64,000 nt of DNA from an uncultured Opitutaceae bacterium (GTDB lineage: Bacteria; Verrucomicrobiota; Verrucomicrobiia; Opitutales; Opitutaceae), in the NCBI GenBank assembly GCA_903862935.1, contig CAIOZY010000013.1:124001-188000 (forward strand). The letters are read 5' to 3'. Made by a program: the position numbers and the translations under genes. Below the pieces are notes generated by a model. It saw only the letters and a program-made list of their open reading frames with translations, did not search any database and was not told the DNA's origin. Shown in pieces: positions 55,183-64,000 of this stretch; position 1 is the stretch's first letter, and each line of letters begins with the position of its first letter.

Positions 55183-57375
55183 ATGGCCTCACTTTGCGGA
55201 GTCTGGGTCGACGGCGACGGGCGGGTCCGAACGACAGTTGACGCGCCCGGGGGCGATCGGCGCGAGCAATCGGACTCTTTCCGGCCCTTTGCCTGGCTCG
55301 GCGGCTCGGAGCCAGGTCCGCAGGCCTCGGGCATCTCGATCGAAACTTTGAAGGGGCTGGGGGCCTTCAGCGAACTTGCCCACGCCGATTCGCTGTCGGC
55401 CTACGACAGCTTCCTGCGCCAGGCGGAGAACACCTGCGCGGTCGACGTCCTGCGCCCGCTTGAGAGCCAGTACCTGCTGCAGAACCGAGCCCGCCTGTAC
55501 GCCGAGCTCGCCTTCTCCGACCTGCGCCGCTGCCAGCTGGACATCGAAACCGACTCACCAACAGGGCGCTTTAGCGACGCGGAGCGCGACGGGGACCGAG
55601 TCCTGGCCATCGGCCTGAGCTGTGGCGGGCGCACCCGCCTACTGCAGCTTGCGGCGCCGGAGGACGGGGCGGAGAGGGAGCTGCTTGCCGAGCTCAACTC
55701 GGTCCTCGACGAGTGGGACCCGGACACGATCGAGGGCCACAACATTTTCCGCTTCGACCTCGAGTACCTGCGGGTCCGCTGCCGCCGCCACCGGGTCCCG
55801 TGCGCCTGGGGCCGCTACGGCCAGGCGGCCTCGTTTCGCAACAGCCGCCTGAAGGTCGCCGAGCGCTGGCTCGACTACCCCCGCTGCGACCTGGCCGGCA
55901 GGGCGGTGATCGACACCTTCCTGCTCGTGCAGCTCTACGACGTGGTGGCCCGGGACATGGCCTCCTATGGGCTCAAGGCGGCCGCCGTCTACTTCGGGAT
56001 CACCCCGCCGGATCGCTCGGGGCGCACCTACATCGACGGCGACAAGATCGCCGCCGCATTCCGCGGGGACCGCGCCCGCTTCTCGGCCTACCTCGAGGAC
56101 GATCTGCGGGAGACCAGGGGGCTGGGGAACGTTCTCCTGCCGACCTATTTTGAGCAGTCCCGGCTCTTCCCGATTCTGCTCCAGGAGGCGGCCCTGCGCG
56201 GCACCACGGCAAAGATCGACCTGCTGCTCCTGGACAAGTACTACCACAGCCGCCAGGCCTGCCCGCTGCCGCCGGAGATCGCCCCGTTTGAGGGGGGCTA
56301 CACGCGCAGCTTCCAGCAGGGCGTCTTCCGGAAAGTCCTCCACTGCGACGTCGCCTCGCTCTACCCAAGCCTGCTCCTGCACCTGGGCCGGAACCCCGCC
56401 GGCGACTCCCTGGGGGCCTTCATCCCGCTGCTTCGCGACCTGCGCGAATACCGGCTGCGCTACAAGCAGATCGCCCGCACCGCCCCCAGCGAGGCGGAGC
56501 GCTCGGAAGCCCAGGCGCGCCAGGCGACCTTCAAGATCCTGATCAATTCCTTCTACGGCTACCTGGGGTTCTCGGGGGCCAGGTTCGGGGATGGGGATCT
56601 GGCCGCAGAGGTCACCCGCAAGGGCCGGGAGCTGCTTCAGGCCCTGATCGAGGAGTTCGCCCGGATCGGCTGCACGATCCTCGAGGCGGACACCGACGGG
56701 ATCTACCTGTCCTCGGAGGAGTACTTCGACCAGCCCGAGGCCCTCCTGGGGCGGGTCGCCTCGATCCTTCCTGATGGGATAGAGCTGGAGTGCGACGGCC
56801 GCTATCCGGCAATGTTTTGCTACCGGGCCAAGAACTACGCACTGTACGACGGCTCGCGGGTGATCCTGCGCGGCAGCGCCTTCCGCTCGCGCGGGATCGA
56901 GCCGTACCTGCAACGCCTGACGGACTGCCTGGTCGGCTTCCTTCTGGGTGCAACGCCGGAGTCGCCCCTTGCGCTCCTGGACGAATACCGGCGAAGGATC
57001 CTGGCGAGCGAGGCGCCCGTGATTGAACTAGCCCGGAGCGAAAACCTGAGCACAAACCCCGAGGCCTACGAGCAGCTCATGGCCGGTGGCGGAAAGCCCC
57101 GGCGCGCGGCCGCGGAGGCGGCCCTCAAGATGGATCCGCGACCCCAGATGGGGGAGCGCGTGAGCTACTACATCGGGCCCAAGTCCAAGGGCCGCGCGAC
57201 GGACTGGCAGCGCGCAAACCCGGTCGCCCTGTTCGATCGCGAGAAGGCCCCATACGACCCGCAGTACTATGCGGACAAGCTCGACGACTGGCTGGAGCGC
57301 TACGCGGAGTTTCTCGGGGTACCGGCGAAGCGCCCGGGCAGCGAGGTGCAGGGGGAGCTGGGCCAGGGCTGGTAG
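55183..57375 (+). CDS. Family B DNA polymerase with 3'-5' exonuclease domain
   Basis: Exo motifs LDIETDS, GHNIFRFDLEYL, YLEDD; Pol motifs DVASLYPSLLL, KILINSFYGYLGF, EADTDGIYLS, KNYALYDG. Confidence 0.9.
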   Translation: MASLCGVWVDGDGRVRTTVDAPGGDRREQSDSFRPFAWLGGSEPGPQASGISIETLKGLGAFSELAHADSLSAYDSFLRQAENTCAVDVLRPLESQYLLQNRARLYAELAFSDLRRCQLDIETDSPTGRFSDAERDGDRVLAIGLSCGGRTRLLQLAAPEDGAERELLAELNSVLDEWDPDTIEGHNIFRFDLEYLRVRCRRHRVPCAWGRYGQAASFRNSRLKVAERWLDYPRCDLAGRAVIDTFLLVQLYDVVARDMASYGLKAAAVYFGITPPDRSGRTYIDGDKIAAAFRGDRARFSAYLEDDLRETRGLGNVLLPTYFEQSRLFPILLQEAALRGTTAKIDLLLLDKYYHSRQACPLPPEIAPFEGGYTRSFQQGVFRKVLHCDVASLYPSLLLHLGRNPAGDSLGAFIPLLRDLREYRLRYKQIARTAPSEAERSEAQARQATFKILINSFYGYLGFSGARFGDGDLAAEVTRKGRELLQALIEEFARIGCTILEADTDGIYLSSEEYFDQPEALLGRVASILPDGIELECDGRYPAMFCYRAKNYALYDGSRVILRGSAFRSRGIEPYLQRLTDCLVGFLLGATPESPLALLDEYRRRILASEAPVIELARSENLSTNPEAYEQLMAGGGKPRRAAAEAALKMDPRPQMGERVSYYIGPKSKGRATDWQRANPVALFDREKAPYDPQYYADKLDDWLERYAEFLGVPAKRPGSEVQGELGQGW

Positions 57376-57381
57376 GGCGGC

Positions 57382-59586
57382 CTAGAGCCAGGCGAGACTG
57401 GTCCGCGAAAACGGCAGCTGGCGGATCCGGATCCCCGTCGCCGCGAAGACCGCGTTGGCGACCGCCGGGGCGAGCGGCGGCAGCGCCGGCTCCCCCAGGC
57501 CGGTCGGCGGGTGGTCCGTCTTCAGAAAATGAATGTCGATCGCCTTGGGCGCCGCGGGCAGGCGCAGCAGCGCGTACTCGTGGAAGTTGGACTGGGGCAC
57601 CCGGCCGCGCTGGATGTCGAGCTCCTGACGCCAGGCGGCGCTCAAGCCGTCGATGACGGCACCCTGCACCTGCGCTTCGGCGCCGCTTAAGTTCACGATC
57701 TGGGAGCCCACGTCCACCGCCGCGACAACCCGCTCCACCGCGAGGTCCCCCCCGCGGGACACCGTCACCTCGGCGACCTCGGCGACGTAGCCCTGGTGGC
57801 AGAAGTAGAAGCCCAGGCCCATTCCCCGGCCCCTGGGCAGCGGCCGACCCCATCCCGACTTCTCGGCCGCCAGAGCGATGACTCCGCGCATCCGCGGCGC
57901 ATCGTAGGGAACCCCCTTCGGCCCGGTACCTGGGACGACGGCGCGGCTGTCGAAGAGTTCGAGGGCGAAGGCGACCGGATCGCGGCCCGCCGCGTGGGCG
58001 AGTTCATCGAGGAAACTGCCGGCGACGAAGGCGTGCGTACAGCTGCCGGGCGCCCGCCAGGGCCCCATGGGTATCCCGTTGTCCAGTTTCGCCGTCCGCA
58101 GCAGGTACGCCGGGACGAAGCGACCCGGGAAGGTGTCTGCACCCAAGCCCTGGTCAAAGTAGGCCTGCTGGCCCGACCAGGCCGAAAGGCGGCCCGCCGC
58201 ATCCACGGCGCCCCTCAGGCGATGGAACCCCCCGGGCCTGAAGTGGTCGTGCCTCAAGTCGTCCTCCCGGGTCCAGGTGAGCTTGACCGGGGCTGCAACC
58301 CTTCTGGCGATCGCCGCCGCCTCGAGCATGAAGTCGGAATGGAGCCTGCGGCCGAATCCCCCTCCGATCCGGGTGATGTGGACAGTGAGCTGGGCCGGAG
58401 GGATCCCGAGGTAGGCCGCTACGGCCGCCTGGCCGTCGGCGGGATTCTGGGTCGGGGCCCAAAATTCGGCCCGGTCACCCTGGACGCGGGCGGTGCAGTT
58501 CTGGGGCTCAAGGTTCGCGTGGGAAATGAAGGCGTGCGCGTAATCGGCCTGGACCACCTTCGCCGCGCCCGAAAACGCCCTGTCGAGATCCCCGTCGCGC
58601 CGGATCTCCTCCATCGGCCCCCGGTCGAACAGGGCCTTCGCCTCCGCCGCGAACTTCTCCCAGCTGCTCTCGGCAAAGGGCTCCTCCTCCCAGCTGACCT
58701 GCAGCTGCTTGCGGGCCCTGATGGCCTCCCAGGTTGACCTGGCGACGATCGCAACCCCCGGGACAAGCCCCGTCACTTTGGCGCTCGCCTCGTTGACGAC
58801 GAAGGCCTCCCGCACGCCGGGCAGGCTCTTCACGTGCTCAAGGTTGGCCTTGCGGACCCGGCCGCCCCAGACCGGGCACCGTTCGTACACGGCGTAGAGC
58901 ATCTCCGGCAGGACCAGGTCGATTCCGAAGAGCGGCTTTCCGGTGACGATGGCCGGGTTGTCGACCCCGCCAACCCGGGTGCCCAGGAGCTTGAAGTCGG
59001 CGGGGTCCTTGAGAACGAGGCCCTTCTCGTCCGGAACGGGAAGCTGGGCTGCGGCCGCCGCCAGGGAGCCGAAGTCGGCCGAGCGGCCCGAGGCCCCATG
59101 ATGCACAAATCCTCCTTCGGCCCGGCACTCTCCCGGAGGGACACCCCAGCCGCCCGCCGCGGCCCCGATCAGCATCGTGCGGGCCGCCGCGCCGACCCGG
59201 CGCATCGGCAGGTACGAGTTCGGAGTCGAGGTGCTTCCGCCCGCCACCTGCTGGCCGTAGGCCGGGTTCAGGGGGGCGGGGACGACCTTCACGCGGCGCC
59301 AGTCTGCCCCCAACTCCTCGGCAACGACCATCGGAAGGGATGTCCTGATCCCCTGGCCGACCTCCGGGCGGGCGGAGAAGATCGTGACCTCCCCGTCGGG
59401 GGCGATCGAAAGGAACACGCTCGGGGTGAACCCCCCGCGCTCGCGCTCCTGGGTCGGCTTGGCGATCTCGTCGCGAGCGGACCCGGCCGCTCGCAGATAG
59501 TGGGCAAGCATGAGGCCGCCTCCGGCCAGGGCCGAGAGCTTGAGGAAGCCCCGCCGGTCGAGAGGAGGGGAGACTTCGCGGCTCAT
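57382..59586 (-). CDS. Xanthine dehydrogenase family molybdopterin-binding subunit (IorB-like)
   Basis: Tat signal [67 protein letters not shown]; start moved to 59586. Confidence 0.9.
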   Translation of the reverse strand: MSREVSPPLDRRGFLKLSALAGGGLMLAHYLRAAGSARDEIAKPTQERERGGFTPSVFLSIAPDGEVTIFSARPEVGQGIRTSLPMVVAEELGADWRRVKVVPAPLNPAYGQQVAGGSTSTPNSYLPMRRVGAAARTMLIGAAAGGWGVPPGECRAEGGFVHHGASGRSADFGSLAAAAAQLPVPDEKGLVLKDPADFKLLGTRVGGVDNPAIVTGKPLFGIDLVLPEMLYAVYERCPVWGGRVRKANLEHVKSLPGVREAFVVNEASAKVTGLVPGVAIVARSTWEAIRARKQLQVSWEEEPFAESSWEKFAAEAKALFDRGPMEEIRRDGDLDRAFSGAAKVVQADYAHAFISHANLEPQNCTARVQGDRAEFWAPTQNPADGQAAVAAYLGIPPAQLTVHITRIGGGFGRRLHSDFMLEAAAIARRVAAPVKLTWTREDDLRHDHFRPGGFHRLRGAVDAAGRLSAWSGQQAYFDQGLGADTFPGRFVPAYLLRTAKLDNGIPMGPWRAPGSCTHAFVAGSFLDELAHAAGRDPVAFALELFDSRAVVPGTGPKGVPYDAPRMRGVIALAAEKSGWGRPLPRGRGMGLGFYFCHQGYVAEVAEVTVSRGGDLAVERVVAAVDVGSQIVNLSGAEAQVQGAVIDGLSAAWRQELDIQRGRVPQSNFHEYALLRLPAAPKAIDIHFLKTDHPPTGLGEPALPPLAPAVANAVFAATGIRIRQLPFSRTSLAWL

Positions 59587-60062
59587 GTGGGCCCCTTCGT
59601 CCGGGCCGCCTTCTCCGAGGCCCGATGGATGCCGGAGCGGATCCTTAAGTAGGTGCCACACCGGCACAGGATCCCGGACATCGCCTCGTCAATGTCGCCG
59701 TCGCTTGGGCGGGGCTTCCGGGAAAGCAGCGCCGCCGCCGTCATAATCTGTCCGGCCTGGCAGTAGCCGCACTGGGGGACATCGAGTTCGCACCAGGCCT
59801 CCTGAAGGGGATGGGAACCGTCCGCAGAAAGGCCCTCAATCGTGGTGATCTTCCTTTGGGCGGTGGCCGAGACGCGCGTCACGCAGGAGCGGGCAGGGGT
59901 CCCATCGAGATGGACCGTGCAGGCCCCGCACTGCCCGATCCCGCATCCAAACTTGGTGCCGACCAGGCCAAGCTGGTCGCGCAGCACCCACAGAAGCGGC
60001 GTGTCCGGGGCAGCCTCCACGGAGAGCGTCTTGCCGTTCACGTTCAGGGTGTGGGTGCTCAT
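59583..60062 (-). CDS. (2Fe-2S)-binding subunit (IorA-like)
   Basis: [15 protein letters not shown] and [25 protein letters not shown] motifs; overlaps IorB-like start. Confidence 0.93.
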   Translation of the reverse strand: MSTHTLNVNGKTLSVEAAPDTPLLWVLRDQLGLVGTKFGCGIGQCGACTVHLDGTPARSCVTRVSATAQRKITTIEGLSADGSHPLQEAWCELDVPQCGYCQAGQIMTAAALLSRKPRPSDGDIDEAMSGILCRCGTYLRIRSGIHRASEKAARTKGPT

Positions 60063-60115
60063 CGCAATACGCTTAGGCAAAAATCCGCCGCCGGCAAATG
60101 ACGGGCCCAGGTCCC

Positions 60116-62233
60116 TTACAGGGGCCGAAAGTCGATCAGGCGCTTAAACCGGTCCACCTTGTCGACGACGACGTCCAGGCGCCCGTTGAGGGCGAAACTG
60201 CGGTGCTTCTTGCGCCCGACCAGGGCTGAACCGGACGAGTCGAGCTCGTAGCGGTCGTCCCCGAGGGTGGAGGAGGCCACGAAACCGAAGGTCATCGAGT
60301 CGACCAGCTCGATAAAGAACCCGTTCCGGCGGACGTCGGTGATGACCGCGGGGAAGGGGGTGCGGGTCTCCTTGGCGAGCTCGCGCTCGAAGAACTCCAG
60401 CAGCTTGATCTTGACGCTCTCCCGCTCGGCCTCCGTCGAGTTGATCTCCGTCAGGCTCAGGTGCTCGGCGAGCCCCTCGACCCCGGCGATGTCGTAGCCG
60501 GCTCGGGCGCCCGCGGGGCGCCCGCCGTGCTTGGCCAGGTAGGTGTCGAACACCCGGTGGACGACCAGGTCGGAGTAACGGCGGATCGGGGAGGTGAAGT
60601 GGGTGTAGTCCTTCTTGTGCAGCCCGTAGTGCCCGTCCGCGGATGCCCGGTAGCAGGCCTTGCGCAGGCTCCGCAGGAACTCCGTGCGGAGGGTGTAGCC
60701 CTGGGGTTGGGTCGACAGGGTCCTAAGCAGCTTGGTGACCTCCTCCCTGCGGGTGAGGTCGCCGACCTGGATCCCGAAGGTCCCGAGGAACTGCCGGTAC
60801 TCCTGGAGCCGCTCCTCGTCGGGGTCGTCGTGGACCCGGTACAGAGAGGGCATCCGGTTGGACTTCGTGAGCCGCGCCACCGCCTCGTTGGCCGCCAGCA
60901 TGAACTCCTCGATAAGCTGGTGGCTCTCGTCCTGCTCGATCCGCTCAAGCCGGTCGGCGTACCCGTGCTCGTCGACGAAGATCTTGGTTTCGGGCATGTC
61001 CAGGTCGAGGCTTCCGTGGGCCATCCGATCCTGGCGCATCCGGCTGGCCAGCCGCCAGAGGGTCCTCACCCAGGATTGCAGGTCCACGAGTTCGCCGTCG
61101 CTCAACGAGCGCAGGGCCCGGCCTGTGGAGCCGGTCTGGTGCTTGGGCGGCAGCGGCAGGGCGCGGATCCGGTCCAGGTCGTTCTCGAAGAGCAGCGCGT
61201 AGGCCTGCCGGTACGTGAGGCGCTTGCGGCTCCGGATAACCGAGTTGCCGAAGGTCGTCTCCTTCAGGCGCCCGTTGCGGGCGAAGGTCAGCAGGACCGC
61301 CTTGCACAGCCGGTCCTCCCCCTCGACCAGGGAGCACAGCCCATTGGAGAGTTTCTCCGGGAGCATCGGTATCACGGTGCCGACCAAGTAGGTCGAGTTG
61401 CCCCGGCGCGCGGCCTCGCGGTCCAGGGCCGTCCCGGGCCTCACATAGGTCGACACGTCCGCGATGTGGATACCGACCCGGATCTCGCCGTCGTGCCCGG
61501 CCTCGATCGACAGGGCGTCGTCAAAGTCCTTCGCGTCGTCGGGGTCGATCGTCACAACCGGGATCTTCCGGTAGTCGAGCCGGCCCTGGACGTCGTGGGC
61601 GTGGACCCGGTCGGGAAGGGCGGCCGCCTCGCGCTCGACCTCGGGGGGAAAGCGGTGGGCGAGGCCAAACTTCTCAAAGATGCCCAGGAGCTCGGTCTTG
61701 GGCTCGTGGGTGCGCCCCAGTCTGCCGGTGATCTCGCCGGTCAGCGGCTGGTGGCGGTTGCGCCAGTCCCCGAGTTTGACGACAACCTTGTCCCCGGGCT
61801 GGGGCACGGGCTTGAGCCCTAAGCGGGCCGGGTCCGAAACCAGGATCTCGCGGACAAACCTGGGGTCGTCTGGGGCCACCAGGAAATTGCGCCCATCCTT
61901 GCGCAGGTCCCCAACGATGGTCTCCCGGCCCCGTTCCAGGACCCGGGACACTTTGCCGACCCTCTCGCCGGCCCTGCGGCCCTGCCGGCCCTCGATGATC
62001 CGCACGGCAACCCGGTCACCGGGAAGGGCGATCGAGGTGTCCTCTGGGAAAATCTGGATCGAGGGCTCGAGGGAGCCTTTGCGCCCGGACGCCCCCGTGA
62101 GGCTGTCCGCGACGACGTAGGCCGAGCCGCCGGCCCGGAACTGGATCTTGCCGGTCACCTCCGGCGTGTTTCGGGCCGGGGCAGGGGACCGATGCGCGTT
62201 CCGCGCGTGCGCCTGGCGCCGTCCTCGTTTCAT
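60116..62233 (-). CDS. rnr: Ribonuclease R
   Basis: RNB catalytic [35 protein letters not shown]1-like C-terminus. Confidence 0.94.
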   Translation of the reverse strand: MKRGRRQAHARNAHRSPAPARNTPEVTGKIQFRAGGSAYVVADSLTGASGRKGSLEPSIQIFPEDTSIALPGDRVAVRIIEGRQGRRAGERVGKVSRVLERGRETIVGDLRKDGRNFLVAPDDPRFVREILVSDPARLGLKPVPQPGDKVVVKLGDWRNRHQPLTGEITGRLGRTHEPKTELLGIFEKFGLAHRFPPEVEREAAALPDRVHAHDVQGRLDYRKIPVVTIDPDDAKDFDDALSIEAGHDGEIRVGIHIADVSTYVRPGTALDREAARRGNSTYLVGTVIPMLPEKLSNGLCSLVEGEDRLCKAVLLTFARNGRLKETTFGNSVIRSRKRLTYRQAYALLFENDLDRIRALPLPPKHQTGSTGRALRSLSDGELVDLQSWVRTLWRLASRMRQDRMAHGSLDLDMPETKIFVDEHGYADRLERIEQDESHQLIEEFMLAANEAVARLTKSNRMPSLYRVHDDPDEERLQEYRQFLGTFGIQVGDLTRREEVTKLLRTLSTQPQGYTLRTEFLRSLRKACYRASADGHYGLHKKDYTHFTSPIRRYSDLVVHRVFDTYLAKHGGRPAGARAGYDIAGVEGLAEHLSLTEINSTEAERESVKIKLLEFFERELAKETRTPFPAVITDVRRNGFFIELVDSMTFGFVASSTLGDDRYELDSSGSALVGRKKHRSFALNGRLDVVVDKVDRFKRLIDFRPL

Positions 62234-62274
62234 TTGTATTGGCCTGAGCAAACCGCCGGATGTAGGCTGACGCG

Positions 62275-63717
62275 ATGAAAATCGTCATCGCCTCCAGCGA
62301 ATCGTTCCCGCTCATGAAGACCGGTGGCCTCGCGGACGCGGTGGGTTCCCTCGGCAACGCCCTGGCCGACCGGGGCCACGAGGTTTCGCTCTTCATCCCG
62401 GGCTACCCCGCCGCGAGGGCGCAGCCGAAGGCGGCGGCGGCCGAGAGAGTGCTGCAGCTGAAGATCGAGATGGGCGACCAGTTCCTCTCCGGCGACATCC
62501 GCACGTTTTCGCCGCGCGAGAACCTGCGGGTCTACCTGGTCTGCCGCGAGGAGTACTTCGATCGCAGCGCCGCCTACGGCAATGGCGAGCGCGACTACGA
62601 AGACAACGCAGAGCGCTTCATCTTCTTTTGCAAGGCGGCCGTGGAAACCGTGCGGCTTCTGAACCTGCAGCCCGACATCGTCCACGCCCACGACTGGCAG
62701 GCGGCGCTCCTGCCGCTGCTGTTGCGCGAGACCGAGCGCCGGCTCGGGGCGACCCTGGCCCTGAAGACCGTCTTCACGATCCACAACATCGCCTACCAGG
62801 GCCTGTTCCCCGCAAGCGTCTTCCCCCGCATGAACCTTCCCGAGGAGCTCAACTCGATCGACGGGCTCGAGTACTACGGCCAGGTGAACTTGCTCAAGGC
62901 AGGGATTCTCTTTGCCGACCGGGTGACGACCGTCAGCCCGAGTTACGCCCACGAGATCCAGACCCCGGAGTTCGGGTGCGGCCTGGAGGGCGTCGTCCAG
63001 AGCCGCTCGGGCGACATCGTCGGCCTGCTCAACGGGGTCGACACGGCCATCTGGAACCCCGCGACCGACCCCCTGCTGCCGGCGCGGTATTCCGCTGGGG
63101 ACTTAACCGGCAAGGTCGAGTGCCGGGCGGCCCTGCTGCGCGGCTGCGGGTTCGACCCCAGGTTCAAGGGAGCGATCTTCGGGATGGTCTGCCGGCTGGT
63201 CGAGCAGAAGGGGCTGGACCTGGTGCTCGGCAACGAGAGCTTCTTCCTGCGCGAGGACTGCCGGCTGGTGGTCCTGGGGGCCGGGGACAAGCGCTACGAG
63301 GAGGCCCTGCGGGCCCTGCAGGCCCGGGCGCCGGGCCGGGTGGTGCTCCAGGCCCGCCTGGACGAGGAGATGAGCCACCTGATCGAGGCGGGCTCGGACT
63401 TCTTCCTCATGCCGTCGCTGTTCGAGCCGTGCGGGCTGAATCAGATGTACTCCCAGGTCTACGGCACGGTCCCGATCGTCAGCCGCGTGGGGGGCCTGGC
63501 CGACACGGTCACCGACGCCGACGCCGAGCCCCAGGCAGGAACGGGCCTCAGCTGCATGCCGACGTCGGCCAGTCTCGGGGACGCCCTCGTGCGCGCCCTG
63601 CGGCTGTTCCGCGACCGCCCCCGGTATGCGGCCGTCCAGGCACGCGGAATGGCCCGCAACTTCAGCTGGGCCCGGGCTGCCGAAGGCTACGAGCGGCTCT
63701 ACGAGGAGTCGCTGTAG
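62275..63717 (+). CDS. glgA: Glycogen synthase (ADP-glucose)
   Basis: MKIVIASSESFPLMKTGGLADAVGSL; HAHDWQAALLPLLLR; PSLFEPCGLNQMYSQVYGTVPIV. Confidence 0.96.
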   Translation: MKIVIASSESFPLMKTGGLADAVGSLGNALADRGHEVSLFIPGYPAARAQPKAAAAERVLQLKIEMGDQFLSGDIRTFSPRENLRVYLVCREEYFDRSAAYGNGERDYEDNAERFIFFCKAAVETVRLLNLQPDIVHAHDWQAALLPLLLRETERRLGATLALKTVFTIHNIAYQGLFPASVFPRMNLPEELNSIDGLEYYGQVNLLKAGILFADRVTTVSPSYAHEIQTPEFGCGLEGVVQSRSGDIVGLLNGVDTAIWNPATDPLLPARYSAGDLTGKVECRAALLRGCGFDPRFKGAIFGMVCRLVEQKGLDLVLGNESFFLREDCRLVVLGAGDKRYEEALRALQARAPGRVVLQARLDEEMSHLIEAGSDFFLMPSLFEPCGLNQMYSQVYGTVPIVSRVGGLADTVTDADAEPQAGTGLSCMPTSASLGDALVRALRLFRDRPRYAAVQARGMARNFSWARAAEGYERLYEESL

Positions 63718-63727
63718 CGCGGGCGCC

Positions 63728-64000
63728 TCACCAGTACTCCTCGACGTGAATCGTGCCCGGGGTCTTGCCTTGGCTCGGCGTGAAGCCCTTCGGGGCCAGC
63801 AGCGCCTTCACGGCGACAATCATGTCCGGGTTCCCGCACAGGAAGACTTCCGTCTTGGCGGGGTCGAGCTCGACCCCGCCGTGCTTCTGGATAATCCCCT
63901 CCTCGACCAGGCTCTGGATCCGGCCGCTTTGCCCGCGGAAGTGGGGATCCTGGTCCGGGCGGGTGATCGTGGGAATGTAGACAAAGTTGGGCCGGATCCG
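63728..64000 (-). CDS. fpr: Ferredoxin--NADP+ reductase, C-terminal part (truncated by window edge)
   Basis: Translation RIRPNFVYIPTITRPDQDP..KTEVFLCGNPDMIVAVKALLAPKGFTPSQGKTPGTIHVEEYW*. Confidence 0.85.
   Translation of the reverse strand, partial: RIRPNFVYIPTITRPDQDPHFRGQSGRIQSLVEEGIIQKHGGVELDPAKTEVFLCGNPDMIVAVKALLAPKGFTPSQGKTPGTIHVEEYW

Noticed and set aside
60461-61822. 453-aa plus-strand ORF
   Set aside because: Antisense shadow of rnr

Overview
GC-rich bacterial chromosome segment. Protein signatures (PEP-CTERM-like tail, DUF2341-ExbB, Opitutaceae-type surface repeats) suggest Verrucomicrobiota/Opitutaceae, but taxonomy was not tested. Main blocks: (1) 0.1-9.5 kb, a phosphate regulon (OprP-like porin, pstSCAB, phoU, phoB, phoR, then convergent pit plus a DUF47 partner) with a convincing Pho box; (2) 9.6-14.4 kb, YdcF/DUF218 protein, lipoprotein-like protein, tRNA-Met(CAT), GT39-like membrane protein and FadL-like porin; (3) 14.5-36.0 kb, a tightly packed nine-gene minus-strand two-partner-secretion (TPS) operon: PstS-like protein, Ig-like protein, TpsB, DUF2341-LamG-ExbB, ExbD, TonB (split at a C8 tract), porin, coiled-coil protein, and a 3759-aa TpsA; (4) 36.3-46.8 kb, a redox cluster (GSA-aminotransferase-like, HpcH/HpaI aldolase, Tat aldo/keto reductase, NapH-like polyferredoxin, DUF362, DUF6599-like, Gfo/Idh/MocA, 11-heme cytochrome c fused to cytochrome b); (5) 46.9-64 kb, mostly housekeeping genes (two EamA transporters, PEP-CTERM-like protein, argA, proS, clpS, family-B DNA polymerase, IorAB-like molybdenum hydroxylase, rnr, glgA, partial fpr). 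The best candidates for follow-up are the TPS/TonB/PstS operon, which looks like a Pho-linked relative of Pseudomonas PdtA/PdtB, and an unannotated ~180-nt structured RNA at ~54.61-54.79 kb with its own promoter and 6S-like architecture. No CRISPR array, transposon or prophage was seen. All calls are by eye; no searches were run.
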